DNA of 64,000 bases from an uncultured Clostridia bacterium. Its GTDB lineage: Bacteria; Bacillota; Clostridia; Oscillospirales; Ruminococcaceae. Location of the stretch: contig CANRFM010000011.1 in the NCBI GenBank assembly GCA_947629905.1, positions 1-64,000 on the forward strand, read 5' to 3'. The notes under the pieces were generated by a model. The model did no database searches. It was not told where the DNA came from and saw nothing but the letters and a program-made list of their open reading frames with translations. This document shows, one piece after another, positions 25,801-32,887 of this stretch. The first letter of the stretch is position 1. Every line of letters starts with the position of its first letter. The position numbers and the translations under genes are program-made.

Positions 25801-25860
25801 CTGACCGCTTACAAACCTGTCGATCGGCAATTCCAGTACAAGATAATAATTCTCGTTCAT
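22831..25860 (-). CDS. large Zn-ribbon / FN3-repeat protein
   Basis: A 1009-residue protein without signal peptide or membrane span. The first ~60 residues (YYLVLELPIDRF...LEKKLKKWNASAS) resemble the helical start of J-domain-like proteins, but no HPD is present. Residues about 325-375 hold Zn ribbons (CPFCNSIF, CPVCRRSF, CPKCHKP). Next comes a helical stretch. From about residue 510 on there are FN3-like beta-sandwich repeats (CVNLEWKSSN, GVPYFYAVFAI, IRVTWDTDVHG, GVKYYYQIFL). It lies between the Hsp70-vWA and GTPase genes, 32 and 13 bases away. An adaptor linking chaperones to a target is a guess. GGGAGAT precedes the ATG. Confidence 0.75.
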   Translation of the reverse strand: MNENYYLVLELPIDRFVSGQEAMDELEKKLKKWNASASTSERNKKEKYEKPVREAISNAAEWEKLYQDAKAKIIEKITSMINANRGKGYLTNDEIAKMKDAVKIRVGDVNKKYKVDESLVRSIIQSKGIPVRDAEEKRTRSDRKLEDYRSEEGEKSFNPPSKSAVQLGCEDFYQFLNRYQVNTHTVFSETTAAAACVAAASAIEDAWKARKENAEKSAVQSVCTCIRVHFAVSGDKQNQQEYNKYLLYKKIKSILDELQNDIGNVSDTKMLYLEQKGVYINRIVELVQNRDDAESILENYCKEKKIAIQQKVALNSMCPFCNSIFEKKEGKVPDACPVCRRSFLLTCPKCHKPVNFAEKNSCCGFNFDQYPRLARKCEDASRLIAGLQFGFAESQVQEIEKAWAGFPLLKDIRQELDSQKKKFGTIVAELETSIREKRYFAARKTYQQLRNTAPGYQDELLQTEISDALKKADETYREATQAKDANTRLQKLIKVTEYVADHADAVRELGSIKPEPVSSLLCSAVQNAGCVNLEWKSSNPEETAVYVILRKAYSKPVSTEDGKLAQTSEKAYCDRSPDIGVPYFYAVFAIRGSSKTALCTSPEPCLLFPEIRSANVLPDEKSIRVTWDTDVHGMQAEVFRSETPGMTEYGKGTPVQNVTSNSFTDEGLQVGVKYYYQIFLTLETGGKKRISPPFSISASPIKISKPMDFTLIQDEDTCRMELKAEPDADEEIAFYQSERSIIIPNDGITTVQKLTDELKLTPIKVTKESARVYRFKAEKNSKGYIYVVSVRGETAVIGHDDYYENLEMLAVKAIKSDGMNLHLELEKWPAGCNILTIAYRDDRYPSTVSDAGGTKFTVNERDYRSRGIVVPSGSGACWIAGFVRGGNGYSTVFRAKYGTEQQIGISYYFTKGGLLSKKKLILTLTEKAELPEMTLCYRDGFIPAAEVDGQQLLEIQPTGAAPAKRYEFVLPPLPNTVKKKRVFGKLFLKDKSLSGCYQLMIAEGHTAEL

Positions 25861-25892
25861 CCATATCTCCCACTTTCCGGTTCAGATCGCTG

Positions 25893-27992
25893 TCAGCCGT
25901 TGATAATACGGGCAATTTTTGAAAGTTTGGAATCCAGCTGAGAAATATCTTCCACAGAAGAAAAATCGGTTCTTGTAGAAATATTCCGCAAAAATTTCTC
26001 ATCCGCAGAGCCAAAGCCAAGTCCGATCACCTCAAATTGCTGCTTCACGAAATTCTTCTTCAAACTCCGTGCCTTGAGACAGCATCTTCCACTCCACAAG
26101 CCATCTGTCATTACCACTGCATACACAAAGGGATCCTTCCTGAATTTCAGCATCAGGTCGTACATGGTCGACAAGGGTTCTGCACCGTTGCAGCCGCCCG
26201 CCAGTCCGGCATCGAGCATATTGATCGCCGCTTCGATTTTTCTGAGATCAGAGGTCGCCTCTGTCACGACCACTACCTCGTCCGCAAAAGCAATTACACC
26301 AATTTTAATCTTTTTCGTGTCAAATTGATGTGCAAAGTTCAGCATGGATTTTTTTGCCAATTTCATTGGTCTGCCCGACATACTGTAAGATACATCCAGC
26401 GCCATATAAATGACACCCTTCTTGGGAACTGTCTTGGTCGTTGACTGGAAATACTCCTCAGGGTTCAGCATGACCCAGCTCATATCCGCCGGAACAGGTT
26501 CTTCCCGGCAGCGAAGCTGCTTGCCGGTTTCCGTTTGCACTGCCTCAATGGCGATCGTACCATTCTGCGTATAGTAGTAACGGATGTCCATATAAGTCAC
26601 GCCGCCGTCTACATAGGCGATCTTGTCGAACACATATTTTTTGGCGATCGTGCAGTCCAGCGGGCACTCCATATCTCCCTGTAATAAATAGATCTCCATC
26701 TCATTATCCGCTTCCCGGCGGCTGACATTCAGCTCACGCCGTTTGGTCACAGATGCCTGAGAGAGAGGCGTATTCCGGGGGATCATCACATCGTTGACAA
26801 AGCGTTTTCCGTCCGCACTCACGGAGATCATTCCCATGGAATGGGCAATGACATCCTGTATCTCCTTTGCGCCGGGCAGTGAGATCTCAGAAGATCCCTT
26901 TCTGCCGAACAGGGTAAGTGTACCCTGTTTCTGCCGTTTCAGGATCTCCGCATGGATCGCAGCACCGATTGCTACAGCCTCATCCGGATGCACGCCGTTC
27001 AGCGGCGGTCTGCCTGTCATTTCCTGTATGTATTCTGAAACCATCCGCATTTTCGTAGAACCGCCCACTAAAATGACACCATCGATGTCCTGCCATGTCA
27101 TGCCAATGTCTTCCAGCAGATACTGAATGGTATCCTTGGTAATGTTCAGCAGGTCTGCTGTACATATCTTGAACAGCTCATTCGTCAGCCGGTATTTGCC
27201 CGTCTGTCCCTCATATTCCATTGTAATGTCTGCATAAGGCGCAGTAGAAAGCGCCCGCTTTGCCTTTTCTGCCTTTACCATGCAGGCGTTGAAAGATTCC
27301 GGATCTTCCAGAAAGGATTCTCCGAATTCCTCTTCAAACTGTTCAGCGACCCAGTTTGTGACAGCTTCATCCCAGTTTTTTCCGCCCAGAAAATGCTTCC
27401 CGGCAGTGCCCCGTACCCGGACTTCCGCATCCGTGATCTCAGCGATCGTCACATCAAATGTACCGCCCCCCAGATCATAGATCAGGATGTTACGCATATC
27501 GCTGCTGCCCCGCAGCCCATAGGCGATCGCCGCAGCTGTCGGCTCATTGAGAATGCCCAGCACCTGTAACCCGGCACGCTTTCCGGCAAGAATGGTGCTG
27601 TTACGTTCCGGATCCTCAAAATATGCCGGCACTGTAATGACAGCATTGTCGATCTTCTGCCCCACGGAATGCTCCGCCTGCCGGATAAGCTCTTTCAGAA
27701 ATCCGGCTGACAGATCTGTGGCAGTATAGTCCTTTCCGCCAAGGCAGACCTTATAATCCGGATGTCCCATTTCCAGCTTATAAAACGAAGCAGTATCCGG
27801 ATTGCCGATCTCCTGCTCCGCTTTGGCAGCTTCACCGATCAGAACATTTCCCCTTGCATCAAACATAACCACAGAGGGTGTCGTGTGCGCCCCCATTTCA
27901 TTTGGAATGATCTTTGGCGAATTGGTTTCAGGATCGATGTATGCAACCACAGAATAAGTCGTGCCAAGGTCAATACCAACTGTCAATCCCAT
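25893..27992 (-). CDS. Hsp70 fused to a von Willebrand factor A domain
   Basis: Residues 1-380 are an intact Hsp70 nucleotide-binding domain: phosphate-1 GIDLGTTYSVV, VPAYFEDPERN, phosphate-2 IYDLGGGTFDVTI, adenosine loop VILVGGSTKMRMV. About 380-510 is a diverged substrate-binding beta region (IPRNTPLSQASVTKR). Instead of the helical lid there is a vWA domain from about 525 (VIYMALDVSYSMSG, with MIDAS D533-S535-S537 and the later VVMTDG block). AAGGAGGGG precedes the ATG. The fusion joins ATP-driven client binding with a metal-dependent protein-interaction domain. It is the fourth gene of the operon, after grpE-like and hsp70 genes. Confidence 0.92.
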   Translation of the reverse strand: MGLTVGIDLGTTYSVVAYIDPETNSPKIIPNEMGAHTTPSVVMFDARGNVLIGEAAKAEQEIGNPDTASFYKLEMGHPDYKVCLGGKDYTATDLSAGFLKELIRQAEHSVGQKIDNAVITVPAYFEDPERNSTILAGKRAGLQVLGILNEPTAAAIAYGLRGSSDMRNILIYDLGGGTFDVTIAEITDAEVRVRGTAGKHFLGGKNWDEAVTNWVAEQFEEEFGESFLEDPESFNACMVKAEKAKRALSTAPYADITMEYEGQTGKYRLTNELFKICTADLLNITKDTIQYLLEDIGMTWQDIDGVILVGGSTKMRMVSEYIQEMTGRPPLNGVHPDEAVAIGAAIHAEILKRQKQGTLTLFGRKGSSEISLPGAKEIQDVIAHSMGMISVSADGKRFVNDVMIPRNTPLSQASVTKRRELNVSRREADNEMEIYLLQGDMECPLDCTIAKKYVFDKIAYVDGGVTYMDIRYYYTQNGTIAIEAVQTETGKQLRCREEPVPADMSWVMLNPEEYFQSTTKTVPKKGVIYMALDVSYSMSGRPMKLAKKSMLNFAHQFDTKKIKIGVIAFADEVVVVTEATSDLRKIEAAINMLDAGLAGGCNGAEPLSTMYDLMLKFRKDPFVYAVVMTDGLWSGRCCLKARSLKKNFVKQQFEVIGLGFGSADEKFLRNISTRTDFSSVEDISQLDSKLSKIARIING

Positions 27993-28041
27993 TGCAGCCC
28001 CTCCTTGTGAAAATCATACGTTTTCCGCAGAACATACAAAA

Positions 28042-28122
28042 CCCCTGCTTTCCTGACCGGCACTGTTGATTACCGACAGGTCTGCCTGCGGATGCAGTTC
28101 CTGCACGTCTTGAAAGCAGGGG
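28042..28122 (-). terminator. attenuator-like long hairpin between the two Hsp70 genes
   Basis: On the minus strand CCCCTGCTTTC pairs perfectly with GAAAGCAGGGG around a 59-base loop, and TTTTGTATG follows. It lies in the only large gap (170 bases) of the operon, so it may reduce read-through after the first three genes. Confidence 0.55.
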
Positions 28123-28162
28123 CTATTCTTCTTTTTGTGCAGCCTGATGTCAGACTGCGGAC

Positions 28163-29782
28163 TTATGCCTGACCGACGGCATCATTTTCAATATCTGCCT
28201 CGATCTCGCAGTGATGTGTCAGATCCACACCACGCACATGGATCATACCATCCAGAGAAATGCTCAGTGTCACCTCGATCGGAGAACCCTTCGGCAGTTC
28301 CGTATGGATCTTCAGCATCGCTGTACCGATTTTCAGATCTTCGTCAATATCATAAAATTCTTCATAGTTGTTGACCTGATAAATATTCAGGTCGATCAGC
28401 TTTGCGCCGTCATCGGAAGTCGGGAATACCTCAGTATGTGTTACCGGAAGCTCTGTATCCTTCTTAATGAGGTTATAGACCTTCGGTTCCCCGTTGTACC
28501 GTACTTCCAGTCCAAGGCTCTTGGTGGCAACCGTCTTGATCGAAATACTGCCGAGTGTGATGCCGGCTTCTGTGTTCTGAAGTGTCTCATATCTTCCGAA
28601 CAGCTCCACCACTTGCTTCTTCTGTTCCGCAGCTTCTTCCGGCGGCAGATCAGCATAGTGATCGTCCGCACTGCCATCCGTATCCGAATTGCCGTCCGTC
28701 CCCGTAATATCAATTATTCTGCTATAGGCATACATAGTAGCGCCCTTGGAAACTGCACTGTTCGGCTCGTTAATGAACAGCTCCATGCCGGGGAAAGCTT
28801 TCTCCAGCGCTGCCTTGACCTGCGGCATATAAGTAGAACCGCCCACCAGCAGCATTTTGTCGATCTGGATGCCACGTTCTGACACACGGTCGAGGACTTT
28901 CTGTGTCAGACTGATCGCCTTATCCATTAAATTGGCTGTACATTGCTCAAATTCCGTCCGGGTGATCTCAATGGCAGCCCGGTGCTGTCTGTCAATGGAT
29001 ACCGGCACAGAAGCTTTCTCCGCACCCGTCAGCATGATTTTTGCCTTTTCAGCATTGATGACAAGTTCCTGCTCGATGTCCGAATCATACTCTTCGTCCC
29101 AGCCGGTCTCTTCCTCGAACTTCATCTTTACCAGATCGATGAGGGCAGCATCCCAGTTTTTACCGCCAAGATCGTGGTCGCCCTCTGTTGTGATGACCTT
29201 GAAGCTGGTACCCTTGCATTCCATTGCTGTAACATCAAATGTACCGCCGCCAAGGTCGAATACGATAATATTCTCCTCATCCTGTGACTTGTTCACACCA
29301 TAATACAGCGCAGCAGCAGTAGGTTCTTCTACAATGCCCAGAACATCCAGACCAGCCTCGATACCAGCAGCCTGCGTTGCTTTCTTCTCCGGGTCGCCAA
29401 AATATGCCGGTACTGTGATAACCACTCTCTTCACAGTGGAATTGGTGTAGTTACCGGCATCGTTTGCCAGTTTTTTCAGAATTTCAGCAGACACAGCGAT
29501 CGGCGTAGTCGTCAGGGACAGATCCGGACCGTAGTTAAACGAAGCATCCTTGCCGATACGTGCCTTGACGAACTGGATCGTTCTGTCTGCGTAGATCTCA
29601 GCTGTGTTTTTTGCGGCTTCACCGACAACAGCATCCCCGTTGTCCTCCAGACGTACTACAGAGGGAGTCGTTGTTCCGCCCTCAATACTCGGACATACGA
29701 CAACCTGTCCATTCTCATCCAGATAGCTGATACAGGAATAGGTCGTTCCCAAGTCAATGCCAAATACATATTTTTCTTCCAT
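28163..29782 (-). CDS. Hsp70 (DnaK-like) chaperone with a short C-terminus
   Basis: ATG 29782 (MEEKYVFGIDLGTTYSC) with AGGAGGT is the start; the ORF track adds 40 false codons. The 539-residue product has the full ATPase domain (VPAYFGDPEKKATQ, EEPTAAALYYG, VFDLGGGTFDVTAM, LLVGGSTYMPQV). The beta substrate-binding part is at about 400-530. It ends soon after HVRGVDLTHH, about 70 residues shorter than DnaK, so the helical lid is largely missing. It follows the GrpE-like gene by 13 bases. Two Hsp70 genes with a private GrpE suggest a dedicated chaperone cycle, not the housekeeping one. Confidence 0.93.
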   Translation of the reverse strand: MEEKYVFGIDLGTTYSCISYLDENGQVVVCPSIEGGTTTPSVVRLEDNGDAVVGEAAKNTAEIYADRTIQFVKARIGKDASFNYGPDLSLTTTPIAVSAEILKKLANDAGNYTNSTVKRVVITVPAYFGDPEKKATQAAGIEAGLDVLGIVEEPTAAALYYGVNKSQDEENIIVFDLGGGTFDVTAMECKGTSFKVITTEGDHDLGGKNWDAALIDLVKMKFEEETGWDEEYDSDIEQELVINAEKAKIMLTGAEKASVPVSIDRQHRAAIEITRTEFEQCTANLMDKAISLTQKVLDRVSERGIQIDKMLLVGGSTYMPQVKAALEKAFPGMELFINEPNSAVSKGATMYAYSRIIDITGTDGNSDTDGSADDHYADLPPEEAAEQKKQVVELFGRYETLQNTEAGITLGSISIKTVATKSLGLEVRYNGEPKVYNLIKKDTELPVTHTEVFPTSDDGAKLIDLNIYQVNNYEEFYDIDEDLKIGTAMLKIHTELPKGSPIEVTLSISLDGMIHVRGVDLTHHCEIEADIENDAVGQA

Positions 29783-29795
29783 TTTGGAATACCTC

Positions 29796-30635
29796 CTAAT
29801 TGAATTTATAGACTGCGACCCTTGCAGGCCGGATGATCTTGTTCTTATAGATATACCCACAGGAACGTGCTTCAGCGATATAGCCGTTCTTGGTACTGTC
29901 ATCCGTGGGGAACGTTTTGACGATCGTGTGACGCAGCGGATCCATAGCCCCGCCCGCTTCAGGACGGAATATCTCTACGCAGCAGTTGGTAAGCGAACCT
30001 TCCAGCATCTGGACATAATAAGAGGCTGTGCTTTGCAGTTCGAGAAGTGTTTTTTCTTCGATCATGTCCTGCAGCTTTTCCTCTTCCGCTGCATCGCCGG
30101 AAGTCTCCTCCGACTGTGCTTCCTGTTTCTGCCGAAGTTTTTCCAGATCTTTCGTGAAGCTGTCAAGATCCCGCAGCATGGAAACATGGATGCTGACAAG
30201 CATGGACACAAACGGTTCAGAAATGGAGCTGTACAGATCTTTCCTGTACTTCTCCAGCTCACTGTTCATGCTTTTCTCGATCTCCTCATGTGCTGCAACG
30301 GCACGGTTCGTCTGCTCGATCCGCCGTGTAAGCTGTGCTGTCACTTCGGAAAGCTTCTGTAACTCTGCCATGACCGCTTCATTCTGCTTTTCAAGCTTCT
30401 GGATCTGCTGCTGCAGTGCACTATCCTCCGGTGCAGGCATCGGCGGCGTTTGTTCAGAAGTGGGCTGCGGCTGTTCGACAGGCGGCTGCGTTTCTTCAAC
30501 AGGCTCTAACGGCTCTGCTAAAACTTCCTGCTCCGGAGACGGCTCTGCTGTGTCTGCGGCATCTGACTGTGCATCCGGCAGCGGAACGATCTCTTCGTCC
30601 TCGTCGCAAAAGATCAGGGGGTCTTTTTCTTCCAT
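29796..30635 (-). CDS. GrpE-like nucleotide exchange factor
   Basis: The 279-residue protein starts with an acidic, Pro-rich segment (residues 1-70). A long coiled coil follows at about 70-135 (LQQQIQKLEKQNEAVMAELQ), then a helical region and a C-terminal beta-wing (AEARSCGYIYKNKIIRPARVAVYK) that matches the GrpE wing contacting Hsp70. It is longer than housekeeping GrpE (about 190-200 residues), and the middle part is unusual. GAGAGGT precedes the ATG. Its position just before hsp70 supports a role as that chaperone's exchange factor. Confidence 0.83.
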   Translation of the reverse strand: MEEKDPLIFCDEDEEIVPLPDAQSDAADTAEPSPEQEVLAEPLEPVEETQPPVEQPQPTSEQTPPMPAPEDSALQQQIQKLEKQNEAVMAELQKLSEVTAQLTRRIEQTNRAVAAHEEIEKSMNSELEKYRKDLYSSISEPFVSMLVSIHVSMLRDLDSFTKDLEKLRQKQEAQSEETSGDAAEEEKLQDMIEEKTLLELQSTASYYVQMLEGSLTNCCVEIFRPEAGGAMDPLRHTIVKTFPTDDSTKNGYIAEARSCGYIYKNKIIRPARVAVYKFN

Positions 30636-30692
30636 GTGTTAAACCTCTCTTTCTATGTCACATTATGCAAAAAGGCAATGCGCCTTGTTCTG

Positions 30693-32555
30693 TCAAGTAT
30701 GCTGCGCAGCTTCCTCAGCATTGCTGGTTTCGATTTCCTGATAGAAAGAGAGATCCTTACGCCCCACTTCCTTTTTCTTGTCATCAATATCCTTGATATT
30801 ATATTCTGTGAACACCTTGTCAAATTTTCTGTCTGCACGGGAGAAAAGCCAGCACACAGCCGCAGATACATTTTCCGGCTGGAATCTGACACCGTGTTTG
30901 CTGCTGCTTGGCACATATCCCATGGAAGAACACGAGAAGTAGTGGACAGTCGTAAAGGCATTGTCGATCGTCATCATAGCATTGCTCTTCCCGTTGAATG
31001 CCATAAATGCCCGGCACAGATAGTCCAGTGTTGTAAACTCATCCGTGAACTGATCCGGGTGCGCCTTCATCAGCTTTTCCACAGCCGGCATACCGATCCG
31101 GTTTTTCAGGGCAGGTGTATCCACCTTGTTGATGCAGACCGCAATTGGTATCGTGAACTTGTTCCCACGTTTGTGCACACCGGGCACTTTTTTCAAGGCA
31201 TCGATCAGCCGGTCAGCAAGCGTTTCCATGTCCATCATGCCAATGCGCATTTCACCTGTTTCATCATTTCCGGCGACAGCCTGCAGGGAGTAAGGATCCA
31301 ACAGGAACACAAGCCCTTCCACATAGGCAAAGTGATCCATCCGATCCTGTGCATTGTCATTCTCAAACACCTCACCCGGCATATCATAGATCTGAATGAT
31401 ACGGGGGTCTGGGAAATTCTGGTGAAGCAAGCTGAATTCAAACACCGTCACATCATACCCTCTTACCGGGTCGGGACGTGTTTCCGGAACGGTACGTACA
31501 CCACGGTAGTATTTTTCTATGTCACTGAATTCCAGCTGTGTTTCCCTTGAGGTGAATTCCGTCTTGATCTTATGTGAGACAGCCATTTCGTTGATAAAAT
31601 TGAACAGGAATGCCGTCTTGAACGTTGTCTTACCGGCATTGACACCGCCAAGCAGTGCCACACCAAGCGGACGTGACTGCCCGGAGATCGCACTTCCGCA
31701 CTTGGGACAGAGGGTCTGGAGCGCTGCCCTTTCGATATCGGAGGGTTTGCATTTGCCATGCACCAGACAGGGCAACAATTCGCCGCAAGTACATTTCCGG
31801 TGGAAGATACCCCATCTGCCGGGGCGGAGTTTTTTGTGCTGTGTATGGCATTTCGGGCAGCAATACACAGGCATCCGGATAACTTCCTGACATTTCCGGT
31901 TGGCACAGCGGGATTCGATCTTATGTGTGCGGTAATAGATCCCGTCTGCCGTCACAACAACGACCCAGAAGATGCAGTAGAACAACAAACTGATCAGGCT
32001 GACAGCAAGGCTGACCACTGCTACAACAACACCGAACGCCGCACCGAATACGCCCATGAGAATGGTTGCTATTATATTGCGGATAGTAATGGCAAATTTC
32101 TTCAGACCACTGTTGAGGGCATTATTCTGCCACATTCCTGAAATATGTTTCCAGACATTCCTGAAAAGATAGCCGATCAGATAAACCGTGCTCACCAACA
32201 ACGGTCCGAACAGAAAGTTACTGTATGAAACAGGCACAACATCTTCGTAAAACTCGCCTGACTTTACGCCGTTTGTGTATGTCTGGACTTTCCAGCTCTT
32301 TCTCTTATCAATGATCGCAAACACAGCCAGAAAAAAGGACTTCATCGCACAATACAGCCCGATCACCGTTCCTGTAACTACCATTACAGTGATCACTACA
32401 GCAGCAATAGCAGCTGCAATAGAAGCAGCAATCCCAACAGCATAAACGGCAACAGTGATCAATATGTTAAGTAAGAAATAGAGCACTATGGCGATCGTCA
32501 TACAGCCACAGCCTTCTCCATCCAGCAAGATCAGCAGACTGCTCATTGTCAACAT
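30693..32555 (-). CDS. membrane-anchored Zn-ribbon GTPase (Double-GTPase-like), first gene of the operon
   Basis: ATG 32555 (MLTMSSLLILL) with GGAGGGG is chosen; the ORF track starts 32 codons early. The 620-residue protein has a membrane half with four to six spans (about 17-80, 115-135 and 160-215). Zn-ribbon clusters follow (CANRKCQ, CCPKCHTQH, KCTCGELLPC, CPKCGSAI). The GTPase domain comes next: P-loop GGVNAGKTT, G3 DMPGEVF, G4 INKVDT. The same ribbon-plus-GTPase design recurs in the sixth gene of the operon. It could recruit the Hsp70/GrpE set to the membrane. A good promoter lies upstream. Confidence 0.8.
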   Translation of the reverse strand: MLTMSSLLILLDGEGCGCMTIAIVLYFLLNILITVAVYAVGIAASIAAAIAAVVITVMVVTGTVIGLYCAMKSFFLAVFAIIDKRKSWKVQTYTNGVKSGEFYEDVVPVSYSNFLFGPLLVSTVYLIGYLFRNVWKHISGMWQNNALNSGLKKFAITIRNIIATILMGVFGAAFGVVVAVVSLAVSLISLLFYCIFWVVVVTADGIYYRTHKIESRCANRKCQEVIRMPVYCCPKCHTQHKKLRPGRWGIFHRKCTCGELLPCLVHGKCKPSDIERAALQTLCPKCGSAISGQSRPLGVALLGGVNAGKTTFKTAFLFNFINEMAVSHKIKTEFTSRETQLEFSDIEKYYRGVRTVPETRPDPVRGYDVTVFEFSLLHQNFPDPRIIQIYDMPGEVFENDNAQDRMDHFAYVEGLVFLLDPYSLQAVAGNDETGEMRIGMMDMETLADRLIDALKKVPGVHKRGNKFTIPIAVCINKVDTPALKNRIGMPAVEKLMKAHPDQFTDEFTTLDYLCRAFMAFNGKSNAMMTIDNAFTTVHYFSCSSMGYVPSSSKHGVRFQPENVSAAVCWLFSRADRKFDKVFTEYNIKDIDDKKKEVGRKDLSFYQEIETSNAEEAAQHT

Positions 32556-32621
32556 TCTTTTCCCCTCCAAAAATAGTAGACCGCAGTCAGCTCCATTATA
32601 ATCCAGCAGCTCTGCTGTTTT

Positions 32622-32651
32622 ATTATAGCATATTTGCAGCATAAAAATCAA
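32622..32651 (-). promoter_or_regulatory. promoter of the ten-gene GTPase/Hsp70 operon
   Basis: Minus-strand TTGATT and TATAAT with 18-base spacing, about 65 bases before the first start codon. CAGCAGAGCTGCTG in the leader can form a short hairpin. Confidence 0.75.
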
Positions 32652-32801
32652 CTTATTTTGTTAAATAATGCTACAAAACTATCAAATTCGGCAAAAAACA
32701 CAATATTTTTCCATCCATTTTGTTGAAACATAACAAAGTGAAGCAATTTCCATTCCGGAAAGGACATTCTTTCCCCGTCTTGAAATTTTTTTGCAAAAGG
32801 C

Positions 32802-32830
32802 TTGACAAACGGAAAACATTGTGGTATAAT
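32802..32830 (+). promoter_or_regulatory. promoter of metY
   Basis: TTGACA and TATAAT with 17-base spacing, followed by a ~57-base leader. Confidence 0.88.
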
Positions 32831-32845
32831 AAAAACATACAAAAC

Positions 32846-32865
32846 AGGTAGGAATACTTACCGGT
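32846..32865 (+). promoter_or_regulatory. inverted repeat in the metY leader, possible operator
   Basis: AGGTAGGAATACTTACCGGT contains GGTA...TACC symmetry just downstream of the -10 box. Sulfur genes in Firmicutes are often controlled by Rrf2-type repressors such as CymR with AT-rich palindromes, so an operator is plausible, but the regulator is not in the window. Confidence 0.4.
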
Positions 32866-32887
32866 AATATTTAAGGAGGAATTTATC

